Assembly: GCA_028023455.1 (NCBI GenBank)
Contig: JAQFVV010000012.1
Span: 11,010,499-11,074,498 of the forward strand
Reading direction: 5' to 3'
Source of the DNA: Epiperipatus broadwayi
Lineage: Eukaryota > Onychophora > Udeonychophora > Euonychophora > Peripatidae
Length of the DNA: 64,000 nucleotides
How positions within the stretch are numbered: the first letter of the stretch is position 1; each line of letters starts with the position of its first letter. The position numbers and the translations under genes were made by a program. Of this stretch, positions 34,469 through 45,955 are shown in pieces. The notes beneath the pieces are model-generated. The model was given only the letters and a program-made list of their open reading frames with translations. It did no database searches and was not told where the DNA came from.

Positions 34469-34714
34469 GTGTCCAAATTAGTGGGTCATTACATTGGTGG
34501 AGTGTTTGAGAAAGTTTGGTGTCCAGATCGTCGATCAGTAAAACAGCAGGTCAGTAGCTTATACCATAATGGGAATAAGAGTTATGCCGGAAAAGATGAG
34601 TTTATTGTTGAAGTAGCCTTAGCCACACATCCTGTCAATTATAACACTAGAAATAATTTATCCATTTTTGAAATGATTGCATGGTTTCTTTTAAAATTGC
34701 CGTGGATGAAGTAA
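34469..34714 (+). CDS. Unidentified 81-residue open frame
   Basis: The frame reads MSKLVGHYIGGVFEKVWCPD, then SLYHNGNKSYAGKDEF and further mixed residues. Its amino-acid composition is less biased than the surrounding artefact frames, so it may be a transposon or exon fragment. No splice sites, signal peptide or membrane segment are evident and I do not recognise a family. It sits 120 bases left of a SINE. Confidence 0.2.
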   Translation: MSKLVGHYIGGVFEKVWCPDRRSVKQQVSSLYHNGNKSYAGKDEFIVEVALATHPVNYNTRNNLSIFEMIAWFLLKLPWMK

Positions 34715-34849
34715 AAGGATTTTTTTTTTCTCAGTGATGAAAGTTTATTCATAAAAAAAAAAAAAACAGATACAAATTTAGTTAGAAAAAGGTTCACAAG
34801 GGAGTGATTATATGATAAATTGAAATTTCAGAAGCAACATGGTAAGAGG

Positions 34850-34955
34850 AGTCTTGCATTGGTGGTCGAGAGGTCAGCGCGACTGCCTTGCACTTGCAGG
34901 CAGTTGCCCGGGTTGTGGGTTCGTGTCCCGGCCAATGCTATGACACAAAAAATAA
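34850..34955 (+). mobile_element. tRNA-derived SINE, copy 2
   Basis: Nearly identical to the copy at 15770 (GTCTTGCATTGGTGGTCGAG start, CCGGCCAATGCTATGACA near the end, short A-rich tail). The B box here is GGTTCGTGTCCC, closer to the tRNA consensus. Flanked by 14-bp direct repeats AACATGGTAAGAGG (34836-34849 and 34956-34969). The close match and perfect TSD imply recent mobility. Confidence 0.92.
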
Positions 34956-35063
34956 AACATGGTAAGAGGGGAAGGATACATGTGAAAAGGGAATGGGAAG
35001 TGGAAACTGTGTAATCCAGGCCAGTCTCAGATGCATGTCTTCATTAGGCAAGCACCGCATGGG

Positions 35064-35990
35064 TCAGTGATTGAGTTCTATGACAGAAGCTGAGAGAATG
35101 GGAGTTGGAGGATTGCCCAAGTATCTATGAGGAGTGGAGGTGGGGCTAGTTTGGAATCTGGTTTTGAGAGAGTGAATTAGGTCCAATAGCTTTTGATTCA
35201 CTGAATGGACACTCTGGTCAAAAATAATGGCACATTGGAGCAACCAGAGTGCATAGATGAGGAAAACTGATAATCTAATAGTTGCAAAGACCCCTGTTTC
35301 TATGGATTCTTGGAGGTTGAAGATGGTATTCCTGTGCAAGAAAAGGCAGGAGTCACTCCAAACAGAAAGGGACATTTAAATAGGAAGTTCTGAAGGGTTT
35401 CATTGTCAGTTTTATAGAGCTGGCATACAGGAGAGATCTTGGTGAAACCCCTATGGTTGACCAAAAATTGATTTGTGGGAAGGGACTGAAGATTGATTTT
35501 GGGAAGGAAATCGAGGATTTTTGCCTCAAGAGACCACCTTTTGAATTCAGATTAATTGAGCATTGGTAAGTTTGAGGTATGTAGGGGACACAATGGAGAA
35601 ATCTGCAGTCTGATTGAAAACCTCCCAGTACTTTAGTTTGCCACTGATGGATGGTATAACAAAGTCAGCCTTTTGAAGGATGTTGGCAATGAGTGAGGTC
35701 CATGACCTGGGCCTGCCCCTGGTAGGAGTGTTGGTGGGTGTGACAATGACATGTACAAGGTTGGGAGAAAAGTGACTTAGGAGTGTGAGGATAATGTTGT
35801 GAGATCTCTGGATCAGAAGAGTGTCGATGGAGTGCAGGCCCAACCCATTGAGGTTTTTAGGAAAACAAGTTATTTTTAGGCTGATGGCCACAGTCCGCAT
35901 TCACTAAGGTTTTTCAGAAAAGTGAATTGAATCCATCAAAGCAATATTTTTTTTTAGCTTATGTCTCCAGTCCTTTTGTTCTCCCAGTGA
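35064..35990 (-). pseudogene. L1/Tx1-like LINE, C-terminal ORF2 fragment
   Basis: Minus-strand pieces: ITCFPKNLNGLGLHSIDTLL near 35870-35810 (the 'W..vC.PK..GGLGL..l' block after the RT), GRPRSWTSLIANIL, then near 35430-35370 CQLYKTDNETLQNFLFKCP (a C-x-x-x…ET..HF…C late zinc-like motif of L1/Tx1 ORF2), then WSDSCLFLHRNTIF. Two open frames (35547-35900 and 35064-35375) are joined by a stop-ridden stretch. The catalytic RT is absent. It may be the missing 3' part of the same family as 8225-9655, but the two fragments do not overlap, so this cannot be tested here. Confidence 0.65.
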
Positions 35991-36930
35991 TTTCTAGAAA
36001 ACTTGTAGAATCTGCATTAATTAAACATAACTCCAGATAATGTAGTATTTTTAACTGCTAATTAAATTCATCACTTCAAACTATTTACTTAAGAATTTAA
36101 TCTTAACACTGCCCACCATAAGCAGTGCAATAAAAAAAAAATATCATCCTTTATATTAGGCATTGTTTGAGCTAGATAAAAATAAACTTTTACAAAGATC
36201 AGGTAAAGTTTTTTTTTTTTTTTTTAAAAAAAAAAGATTTATACAATTATCTGTGTGTATGTGCGTTATATATCACCCTCGTTTAAAAATTACAATCTAA
36301 TATATATATTTAATAATAAAATTAAAATCTTTATAAATTAAATACAACGTTTAACCCTTCTTCGACTTGATATTTGCAAATTTTTATTTCTTTATTTTGA
36401 GACGACGAAGAAGTCTTTCAACAGCTTCAACTAGTCATTTCTTTTTTTTTTCACATTTAAAATTTAATATTAGAATTATAATTTTGCTTTATATTTGTGC
36501 TGCTATCTGTCCATTGAGTTTTACTCTCAACTAACATTTATTTCTACTATCTACTTTCTCTTACTCCAGTATTATCTGTCTTCCACAGTTTAAACGGAAA
36601 CTTCGTGCATTATATGATCCAAGTAATATCACTTAACCATAATAATATATTGATTCATCCATTGTTTAATTATCTAATCAGTTTTTAATTAAAAATTATG
36701 TATTCAAAAAAATACATACAAAGTTCGTGCTATATAACAAATTCATGTAAGAAAGTACTTTTTTATTTTTCTAATTAAAAATGTTTGTTTTGTAAATAAT
36801 TTGTGATGAAAAGCATGCATTAAGAATTATGTTTATTTAATACTCATAATAATGTGTATTTAAATATGTTTTAATTGTCTATTCTATCACACATTAATGA
36901 AACAGATGATCAAAGATAAAAAAAAAAAAA
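35991..36930. other. AT-rich spacer
   Basis: Nothing recognised except long T- and A-runs at 36210-36235. Confidence 0.5.
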
Positions 36931-36931
36931 G

Positions 36932-36985
36932 GTCCCCAAGATGAACATTTCAAGCTAAACCAGCACTCATCAGTTGGTCCATATC
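36932..36985 (-). ncRNA. Type I hammerhead ribozyme (locus B, best-preserved core)
   Basis: Minus strand: ACCAA, CUGAUGA-G, helix II GCU-GGUUU-AGC, GAAA, helix III AUG-UU-CAU, cleavage triplet AUC, then UUGG pairing with CCAA. The helix III bases differ from locus A (AUA/UAU) but still pair, a compensatory change. The predicted cut is between 36940 and 36939. The 10.1-11.1 pair is G-U. The outer helix I block is lost next to a T-run. Every core catalytic residue is consensus. Confidence 0.75.
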
Positions 36986-37075
36986 ATAATCTCTTACACA
37001 CATCTTCATCCTTTGTTCAGTAAATATATCTAGATAACAAAGGGCTATAGTTTAATTGACAGGTTTCAAATTTTC
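36932..37075 (+). mobile_element. Retrozyme-like element fragment (locus B)
   Basis: Shares CTAAACCAGCA.TCATCAGTTGGTCCA and the downstream block (…TTTAATTGACAGGTTTC…) with the elements at 28.7 and 61.9 kb. It is truncated on both sides and no TSD is visible. It carries the least damaged hammerhead core of the family on the minus strand. Confidence 0.7.
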
Positions 37076-37498
37076 TGCTTTACAACTTTGATACAAACCA
37101 TATTTAAAACTTTTACTAATTATTTATTAAGCTAGATATTATCCCTAGTCCAAATATATACTTGAAAGTTTCATTCAATGAATAATATATCTGTGGTGTT
37201 ATAGTGTTATCAATACCTGATTTTCTTGACCATGTTGATAGTTTTTATAACTTTTGCTACACCACTCTCATGAAAAATAGAAACTGATTTCTATATACTA
37301 TTATACCTTGTGGAGGGGTAAACATTCATTGAACTATGATATATATTTGTAAAGTATTTTTTGTTTTATCAACCTCTCCCAGTATAGATACATCTTAAAC
37401 ACACTTTTTCAACTAAGCTACATAGCTCATGTTATAATTTAACTTCATATATACATTAATTTTAAAGATACTTAACTATATATACGTATTTAAATATA

Positions 37499-38434
37499 CA
37501 CCTGGGTCTCGTTTTCTGTGGTAAATAGGTTCCACAGAAAACCCGCATTAAAAAAAATTGCACAAAAATAGACTTAATTTACCTTGAAAAATGGGGGATT
37601 GGTGCTGTAATTTTCAGAATTCGCATAAAAGCAAAACAACAAAGAAAAATTACTTTAAAATTTGCATTAAAAAAATAAGCAAATAAAGTATGACTAATAA
37701 AAAATTTCAAATATTTGAAAAAAATTAATACAAGACAAACTTTTTTTTACTACAGTATTTAATTTTACATTTTTCATACATATTTTAATCATTACTGCTA
37801 GCGTTCGTTTGTAAACTGGTAAGAAATCAGATTCGATGTGATGTGATGTATTGTGGCTTCTCCTTAAACGAAGTCAAGAATCTCTCAGCAATAATGCACA
37901 GAGAAACCTGTTAAGCCACTTTATTTTTATTCGTGATGTGATGTACAACTAGCACCATTTTCAGTCTTGTGCTGTGTTAATGGTTTTCTGTTTCTATATT
38001 AAAAAAATGAGATCACAATCAAAACATTATCATTAGAAAGATTATTTTCAGTTTATAAAATCTTTGTTTTTTATTTTAAAAATCTAAAAGATTATTTATT
38101 TCTGTTATATATAACATAATACGTTTTAAAAGTTTAAATTTTTTGAATATTTATTGCAATATTTTTATATGTAAGTATAAATCTATTATCATTATTTACT
38201 CATTAGTATAAATAGGTTATTTACATAGAAGCTAAGTTCTAAATACAGCTTCAGGCCATATTCACGTTATATTTTTGGGAAAAAAAAGTATTTCAAGTCA
38301 AAATAAGTTATTAATAATTTAAATTTCTTGATATCTAATAAATATAGTGAAATATGAAATATATTAAGAAGAAATATGAATCGCATAACTTCAAAATTGC
38401 ATTAAAATAATCAGCATAAAACGAGACCCAGGTG
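37499..38434 (+). mobile_element. Tigger/pogo-type non-autonomous transposon, copy 2
   Basis: A 936-bp element with ends CACCTGGGTCTCGTTTTC and AAAACGAGACCCAGGTG, and TA at 37497-37498 and 38435-38436. It aligns along its length with copies 1 and 3. It lacks some internal sequence and has gained a short insertion at 37838-37945. No ORF. It preserves the empty site for the RTE fragment nested in copy 1. Confidence 0.9.
37838..37945. repeat. Short insertion bounded by 13-bp direct repeats
   Basis: GTGATGTGATGTA occurs at 37838-37850 and 37933-37945, enclosing 82 bases absent from copies 1 and 3 of the host element. It may be a tiny transposed fragment or filler from break repair. The direct repeat is simple-sequence-like, so it is not firm proof of a TSD. 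Confidence 0.5.
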
Positions 38435-38824
38435 TATTCAAACTTCTACTTCATCATGTATTACTGAAATATGTGATCAAAGACATGGGAAAAAATAATG
38501 TGTATATGAAGTTAAATTATAGCATGTGCTATATAGTTATTTGAAAAAGTGTGTGTTTCAAATGTGTTTATAAAGTGAAAGATTGGGGTGACTTTTGGGC
38601 TGATGTAAGGTAGAGAGAGAAATGAGGTAAAGGTGAAAGATGCACTAATAAAAATAAAAACTTGCATATATATATATATTAAAATTATTTTTAATACTTT
38701 AGCAAGTGCAGTTAGTCAGCATAATATAACATTTCATTTTTTACTTTCAGATTTTGTTTTTAAATTTATTTATTTTAATGAATAAACTCTTATTCTGTAT
38801 TTTCTTTTTCAGTACTTACATATT

Positions 38825-39700
38825 AGACTTGCAATGTAGATGAGATGGTAGGCTTTTTCACATCCACAATAAATGTTTAACCTTGTGATCACATCAAATA
38901 AACCGTGCTATGTTATCCAATGTGGTATCAAAACGTGTTTTTTTTTGTGATATTTTTTGACAATCTCAGTTATTGTCCAGATTTCATTCTGACAACAGCT
39001 TTTATCGTTGTTTTAATTCAAGGTTAGTTATTGTCCAGATTTCAAATGCATTCCAGAGTTTTACTCTTCAAGATTTCAATTACATTTTTGCTTGATTCGT
39101 TTGATTTTAAAGAAGTATACATAGTTTTCCTTTTTCCTTTTGGTTTTCTTTATGTTATCATTAGAATTAATGATAGACTGTGACAACTCTGACCAAAACT
39201 ATCAAACAAAATGTAGAAGAGAGTTCCTCCATATATTCAGATTGTTGGAAGGCCTATAAAAGAGATGAATTGAGAAATGCCGTTTACAATTATTTTCATC
39301 TGAACCAAATATAATTTCATAAATCCAGAAACTGGGATTCACATACAAAGCATTGAAAGATTTTGGAGTTCAGCGAAATGGCATAAGCACCAGTAAGGAA
39401 CAGCACGGCAACCCCTAGATTCATATTTGGCCGAAGTTATGTAGCAGAGACTTCATAAAGCTTATAATGTGTTCATTTCCATATTGAACAAAGTCAAAAA
39501 AATATCTCTGCCAGAAGGAACAATTAATAAAAGCATTCCAATTTTACCATATTTCTTTATTTGATGATTATCTTTTTTTTTAAAAAAATACATTTACTTA
39601 TTACCATTTTTTGGGCGAAGAGAAAATCCCTTTCAGGCAAGATACTGCGCAATCACATGTTCATTTTGGAGGAAAAATTTTTAGTTTAAGTCTCCATGTT
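38825..39700 (+). mobile_element. Merlin DNA transposon, copy 2
   Basis: 5' non-coding sequence matches copy 1 (CACAATAAATG, TTATTGTCCAGATTTCA). The latter block is present twice (about 38970 and 39025), a small internal duplication. The N-terminal half of the transposase is mostly gone. Right end and TSD are not resolved. Confidence 0.7.
39175..39535 (+). pseudogene. Merlin transposase C-terminal relic
   Basis: Reads TIKQNVEESSSIYSDCWKAY (second catalytic Asp and the SDCW block), then in shifted frames NPETGIHIQSIERFWSSAKW (third catalytic acid, Glu), LDSYLAEVMWQRLHKAYNVF and a short basic end. The first catalytic Asp region is lost. Where copy 1 has lost Trp codons this copy retains SDCW and ERFW, so the two lesions are independent. 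Confidence 0.82.
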
Positions 39701-42224
39701 GGCACAAAAAATTTAATCCACTAATATAAAGTAGAACCCACAAATTCATTGTTTCATTGTGACAATTCTTCTTATGTAATTACATGGTAAGTAATGTATG
39801 TGTATAGTTTCCATTTCTTTGATAATATTATAATAGTCATATTTGTGCAAAGATGCACAAAATTCAGAATCCAGACAAATTATACCAAAGCTGATCTAGA
39901 TGAAGTGATGAGACCTCAAGTCTGACCAAACTTCAACTCATTTACCAACACTCTGTGATTTAATACATATTCTGTGAATGACATTTATGAGGTTATACTC
40001 GGTCTCAATTTCTTCAATGAGCTGGCTGAGCAAATAAAACTCAGGGGGAAAAGTATTAATTTATATATATAATTAATGATAATAAAAGCTAAACAACATG
40101 CTATGACTTAACTAATAAAATGCATAATATATTTAATAATAAAGAATTTGGATGATATGGAATGGATTCTGAGTAATGACATGAAACATATTGTAATTTT
40201 AAATAAGTTTAATAAAATAAATGATAAGTAATAATAAAACAAAGAACATTAATTATTGAGTGTAAGGTGTGCATAAGTATGCAAGCAGGCATTGCAGTAA
40301 TGATAAGATAAAGAGATACAGCAGTCTCAGTTTTAATATGGTAATTTGAATTTATACAACTATTTGCGGTTAATAAATCTTGCCTAAATATTTTGATATG
40401 CCAACTTTATTCTTTGGTATGCCAGCATTATGAGCTAAAACATTAGCCAGAATGATTAATATATATGGCATTAAACAGATCATCTAAATATTACCAAGCA
40501 GCAATTACATAATCTCGAAATACAAATTCTTTATGGTAAACTAGATTACTGGTTCAGACTAATGCTGAACATTACTGTTAAGAAAGAGAAGAGCTGGTTA
40601 CCCTTAGGTTTGCATCTGAAGACTACGGCTTATAAAATACTAACATTAAGGTTGCAGTGTAATTCTTCATAGGCTTCAGTATCTAATACTTGATGCCCTT
40701 AGACCGAATGGCTTGCCACTATTAATTGTAAAGAATATATCAGTTTGTGAAGTCGGATAGGCTCTGAATAAGATTATGGACCCTCGTGTTCCAGTTCTAA
40801 AAATATAGCCATCTGAACTGAAAAATAGGTGGCTTGATACCACAAACTATCTTAAAAGAAAGGTGTAGCAAGACATTAGTGCATGCTTGGTGCTTAATAA
40901 AGAAGATACACTCGCAACACTAAGGTGCTTAAATAGATAGTTTCTGTCTGCCGAATCTAACTTGATTCAGCTCTTGCATAGCATATAGCAATCATGCTGA
41001 GTAAAAGATTAACTAACTATTAATCCAGTTAATATATTGAATCTGTATTCATATATGATCTGATTAAATTAGGGAGAAGAAAGCATATTGAATGGACTTA
41101 ACAACATTTAAAAATATACTTTTAATATCACCCTTAGCTATCATTTCACTTATAACTAATAATTAACTTACAAGCTAGTAATTCACTAAGCAAACCTTGC
41201 TAAACATAATGTAATTAAAATAAATAAAACATGGATAGTAATGAGCATATAGTGATCTGTTATTATCTAGTAGAATAAGATTTCAAAGCAGCGATTTATA
41301 TATGCTAATCAGTATTGCTAAATATTATGCTGGAGAGCTTATAATTATATCTCTCTAAAGTTTATTAAAATAATTACTCGCTGCCTCAAAATGTTTGCAT
41401 ATCATAACATATATATATATTACATAAATGAAAAGAAATAGTTAAAACAATAGACATGATTGCACTTTTAGAGAAATCAAGTAATAACTGAATACAGTTA
41501 TTATGGGTTAAAGAAATGATTCATGATTTAATATACAGGCAAGTTTACAGTTTAGTTTTTAGAATGATTTAATTTAATAAGAAATTAACAAATAAATGAA
41601 TGTTCATAGAATACAGTAGCTAGCTTGATATTATAATGATAGTTTAGAAAATAATTTAAGAGCTCTGCAGATTGAAGAATATTATCAATCTTTTTTTGCA
41701 GCTTAGTCATCTGGCACTTGGAAATAGTTGTGGCACCCTTATTTAGATAGGGTGCTTGATGGTAGTCTTTCCTTGGCAGTAGGCTGGGGCTGGAACTCTC
41801 CATCCTGATGATGATGATCACATGATGTGGCAGCATGTTGGGTGGGGCTGAAGGTAACCGTTCTTCCATAGAAAAAATGACAAATCTCTGGCCTTTCCAC
41901 CTGCTCATTTTAAAATTAAAATAGGCATAGGTTCGTGTAGCAACTCACTTATAAAATTACAGAGTATATTTTAAAATGGCAAAATATAGGCTATTTATAC
42001 CAGTTATTAAATCCTATATTACATTTTCCCACAAGCTGGATTCACAGCAGGGAATTAGCACTTGCTTACAAGTTTCATTTTAAATTTACAAAATTGACTT
42101 TACTATTGTCTAATTTTTTTAATCATCTAATTTTATCTTGGTTTAGCCAACTCGATTCCCAATGGGATCTAAATAGTGCTGGTTGAATGAGTTTTGTTTT
42201 TGTCTGTTATACTTTAAAAATTAT
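39701..42224. other. Intergenic stretch with no recognised element
   Basis: Slightly less A/T-biased around 40550-41000 but without a coding frame. The minus-strand frame 41585-41908 (107 residues, begins MSRWKGQRFVIF) includes a run of isoleucines read from an ATC repeat and a proline-rich patch. No domain or splice evidence supports it. Its status is unknown. Confidence 0.4.
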
Positions 42225-42226
42225 TA

Positions 42227-43343
42227 CACCTGGGTCTCTTTTTACGAAGACTTATTTAACACACTTTTGAAGTTACACGATTCATGTTTCACCGGAAGTC
42301 GAACTCTGATAATGCGCTATTACTTTAAATAATCCATTTCGTGCACTTACGCTATATTGAAAGTTATAGCACATTATTGGAATTCGACTTTCATCTTAGT
42401 AATTTCAATATTTTCAGTGCTTTATAATAGTAAGATTTTATGCAATAATGAAATTAAAATCATGATTTCCACATTTTATGTATACACACATTAAATTTTC
42501 CAAGATTATAATGTAAACTTGTTCAAACATTGTGTGTGTTAATTTTGCATTTTAAATCACATTCTGTTTTTGCTTTTTAAAAAAGAGCAGTGGGCACAAT
42601 TAAATTTGACAATTAAAAATTAAAATCTGATTTTTAATTGTAATTAACAATTTAAAAATTACTTACGGCGACTTGAAATTAATGTGATGTAAAACGAAAT
42701 TTGATTTTTAAATGGAATTGAAAATTAAAAAATTAAAGACAAAAATAAGAATTTAATTTTTAGTTGTTAGTTTTAATTAAATTTTCCTCAGCAGTGGTGA
42801 ATAAATGTCTTTTTATTATCATAAGTCTAAGTTCATAAACAATTAATAAAATCATTGTCTCAAAGATTAATTACTAATTACATTGTCAACAGAAAACCAT
42901 TAACACAACATGAGAGTGAACTTGGCGCTAGTTGTATTTCCTCTTGTGAGAATCTGATTTTTTACCAGTTTGCAAACGAACGTGTTTTTCGGCAAATAGC
43001 GATAATAATTAAAACGTGTATAAAAAATGTAAATTACTGTACTGTAAATTATGCATAAAAATGTATTATTTTGAATAAAATTAAATATTATAGTTAAAAA
43101 AAGTTTGTCTTGTATCAATTTTTTTCAAATTTGAAATTTTTTATTAGTCATATTTTATTTCCTTTTTTTTTTTTTTTGCGCGAATTTTAAAGTAATTTTA
43201 CGTTGGTGCTTTGCTTTTACACGAATTTTGAAAAATCACAGACCGCCCCCCCCTTTTTCAATGTAAGTTACGTCTATTTTTGCGCGATTTCGTTTGCGCG
43301 TTTTCTGAGGAACCTATCTATCGTGTAAAACGAGACCCAGGTG
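42227..43343 (-). mobile_element. Tigger/pogo-type non-autonomous transposon, copy 3
   Basis: A 1,117-bp element in reverse orientation, with TA at 42225-42226 and 43344-43345. The right end (…GTAAAACGAGACCCAGGTG) is intact and the left end is CACCTGGGTCTCTTTTTA. It keeps CpG-rich motifs near the right terminus (for example ATTTTTGCGCGATTTCGTTT) where copies 1 and 2 show TG/CA, so it is the least decayed copy. The open frame at 42855-43058 is a reading of element sequence, not a transposase. Confidence 0.9.
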
Positions 43344-43345
43344 TA

Positions 43346-45474
43346 TTGTCAAAATACAGATTTACAGATTTAACTTCCACATTTATCCTAAACAGGTGTG
43401 TGTGGCATGATTCTTGTTGACATTTTATTTTAACTGCTTGAATGATTGGATTGGGTTCAACCGTTCGCTTCAGCTGATTGGTTGAAATTTTGTTTTCTTT
43501 TTTAAATTATGCAAAAATTATAAGCATGTTGTCAACAGAAATCCCAGCATTCACTGCTCCTTCCTATTACCTTTCGAATGATATATCATTGATATCGGAT
43601 AAAATTTCAATTTTTTACAATTATTTTTAAAATTAGATGAATTTTTTTTTTCTGGTCAATTTAGTAGTTTACACGAGGGGATAAAGGGAGAAAATCTTTA
43701 TCGGCCTTATAACCCTAATTTAATGGATTAAAAATACGCTAATAATTCGGATATGAAGGCTTTCAATGTGACATAAACGTAATTGCGGATTATCGTAAGT
43801 TATTAATTTTAATTTTTAATATTTTTTAATTTTTCGATAAATGGTATAATAATTTGTTTGTGTTTGTATTGGTGTGTGTGTACTATATAAATCATATAGT
43901 ATTAAATCATTTATGCTCTTTATTGTACAAATATTTGAAATACATGCACTCTTCACCTACCTGGTGTCTAATTGTAAATATACAGTATACAAATTCAAAT
44001 ATAACAAAAGTTGTTTTTGTAGTGTAATTTTGGATATAGACATAATGATTCTCAAAAGGTATATGTTTATATTGGTATTAGTGTGTTTGTTGTTGCATCG
44101 TGTTTGTTTAACAAGTAATGATTTACACATATAGAGCAATGCAATATAAATTTTAAAAACTGATAATATAATGTACTGAAAGATTGTAGTTGATATAACA
44201 ATCGCAAAATTTACTGGGCATAGTACTATGTGAAAATATAAACACTTAAAACCAATAAAGAGATTTCAAATAGTATGTGTATAGTGGGGAGCCACAATGG
44301 TTATGCATATACCAGATTGAATTGTATGCAGGCAAAGAATCAAATTCTGATTCTTGCCTATGTCTTGATACTCATGCTGTGGAGTCAGTAGGTTTGCCAC
44401 ATCTTTATTTTCAAGTCTATAGCTAGCAAATAAGCTATATGCAAATAAATAATAACTCTGTGGGACAATAAATGATAGCATCACTAGTGTGCATAAAGAA
44501 TATAAACATCACTGATGTACACAAAAATATAAAATGAAGAGATGAAACTTATTCTATCAGTGATACAGACAGTAGCCTACAATTTCTACTTTTAGATAGA
44601 CAAGAAGCTAATTGCTATGATGACAAATGCATATCCACCTTCTGGAAATGATTTGTTTTGTATCTTTTATTAGTATGAATCTTTTTCTTATAGATGACTT
44701 TGAGATTTCTTTTGAAGTACAAGATAAAAATGAAGAATTCTTATGAGAATACTTTTGGAGATTCTGAAGCTATGGATTAACTCAGGTAAGAAGTATTATA
44801 TATGGTTTGAAAGGTAATTTTGTGAGGAATACAAAGAAATTATCAATGAAGATGTAAATTAAACTTAGTTAATGATAAATTAGAAATTATAATCAAACAA
44901 TAAAGTAATAATTATATCAGATGTTGAAATTTATTTATTTTCCTTAGTTTTTAAATGGTTATTACACTATTTGTCTTAGACTTAAAGCTTTTCTTAATTT
45001 TTCTAGTTTCTATTAATGTACTTTTTTTTTTTTTTTGCTCTAACATAATTAAAACTGAAGTTATTGTGGAAATTGTCTCATCTCAGTTTTTTTTTAAAAA
45101 TTCAATATAGTGTCTGGCGAATCAACCAGTTAAATTTAGAGATTTAACAAATTTAGAAAATCTTTTAACAAACATTTCGTTATATATGTATGCTCATCCT
45201 AGGTGAAATTGTATATTATATGCGATTCTCAATGAAACTAATGAAACAAAATTATAATACATAAATTTATAAAATTAAAAAGATCTAAACTTTTAAATAT
45301 AAATACACTGCAATATACCTAAATCGATTATACATCACAGGCTGGACTCATATATATATATATATAACCAGTACATGTATAATGATACTCAAGGGGGGTT
45401 AAAAGTTAGCACAGATTTAATTAAGGGATAGAGTAGATAAAACGTATAGTCTGCAAGATTATACCATTTCAATA
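43346..45474. other. AT-rich stretch
   Basis: No gene recognised apart from a weak exon-like window at 44694-44785, listed separately. Short frames at 43874-44134 and 44266-44484 have no domain. Confidence 0.45.
44694..44785 (+). other. Weak exon candidate with strong splice-like edges
   Basis: Preceded by TCTTTTTCTTATAG and followed by CAG|GTAAGA, both near consensus. One frame reads DFEISFEVQDKNEEFL before a stop, another MTLRFLLKYKIKMKNSYENT before a stop, so no frame is open throughout. It may be a non-coding exon, a decayed exon or chance. Confidence 0.15.
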
Positions 45475-45955
45475 TCTTAGACAATTTTTGTAATTGTTTG
45501 TTTTGTCCATATTTAAATTAACATTTGGGAATTGCGTAATGATGTGTCATTGATTGCATATTTTTTGTATGGCAAATCAATATTTTTACTGTTGTTAAAA
45601 ATGTACTTTTTAAAGATTTTATTTTTTTGGTCAAATTCATATTTTTAGTATTGCATAATTTACGTGTTAAGTAAATGTCCATTGGGGGGGGGGATTTTAC
45701 GTTTTTTTAATAATATTTTAGACTACTTTTTGTAATTTAGTGACTGTTTTGTCCATATTTAAAGTAACATTTGGGATTGCATAATTTACTTTTTAGGATC
45801 GATATTTTTTAAATTCATATTTTTAGTTTTGTTAGAAATTAATATTCTGCATCATATTTTTATGTTACATAGTAAGTACCATATGTGTATATTTTAGCAT
45901 TTTTGGGTAATATTTTACAGTACTTTTGTAATTTAGTAATTGTTTTAGTATTAGA
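45475..45955. repeat. Degenerate tandem repeat, three units
   Basis: Related blocks start near 45475, 45713 and 45911. Each has TTTTAGAC/TTTTACAG, then …TTTGTAATT…, then (in the first two) TTTTGTCCATATTTAAA..AACATTTGGGA. The spacing is about 238 then 198 bases. No function inferred. Confidence 0.55.

Larger units (their letters stand above)
37393..38562. repeat. Foldback element split by a Tigger-type insertion
   Basis: About 65 bases at 37393-37459 are the imperfect reverse complement of 38497-38562 (shared blocks ATAATTTAACTTCATATA and AAACACAC.CTTTTTCAA). The Tigger-type copy 2 lies between the arms. When it is removed, a short inverted-repeat element of roughly 0.2 kb remains, an older MITE or foldback. 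Confidence 0.6.
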
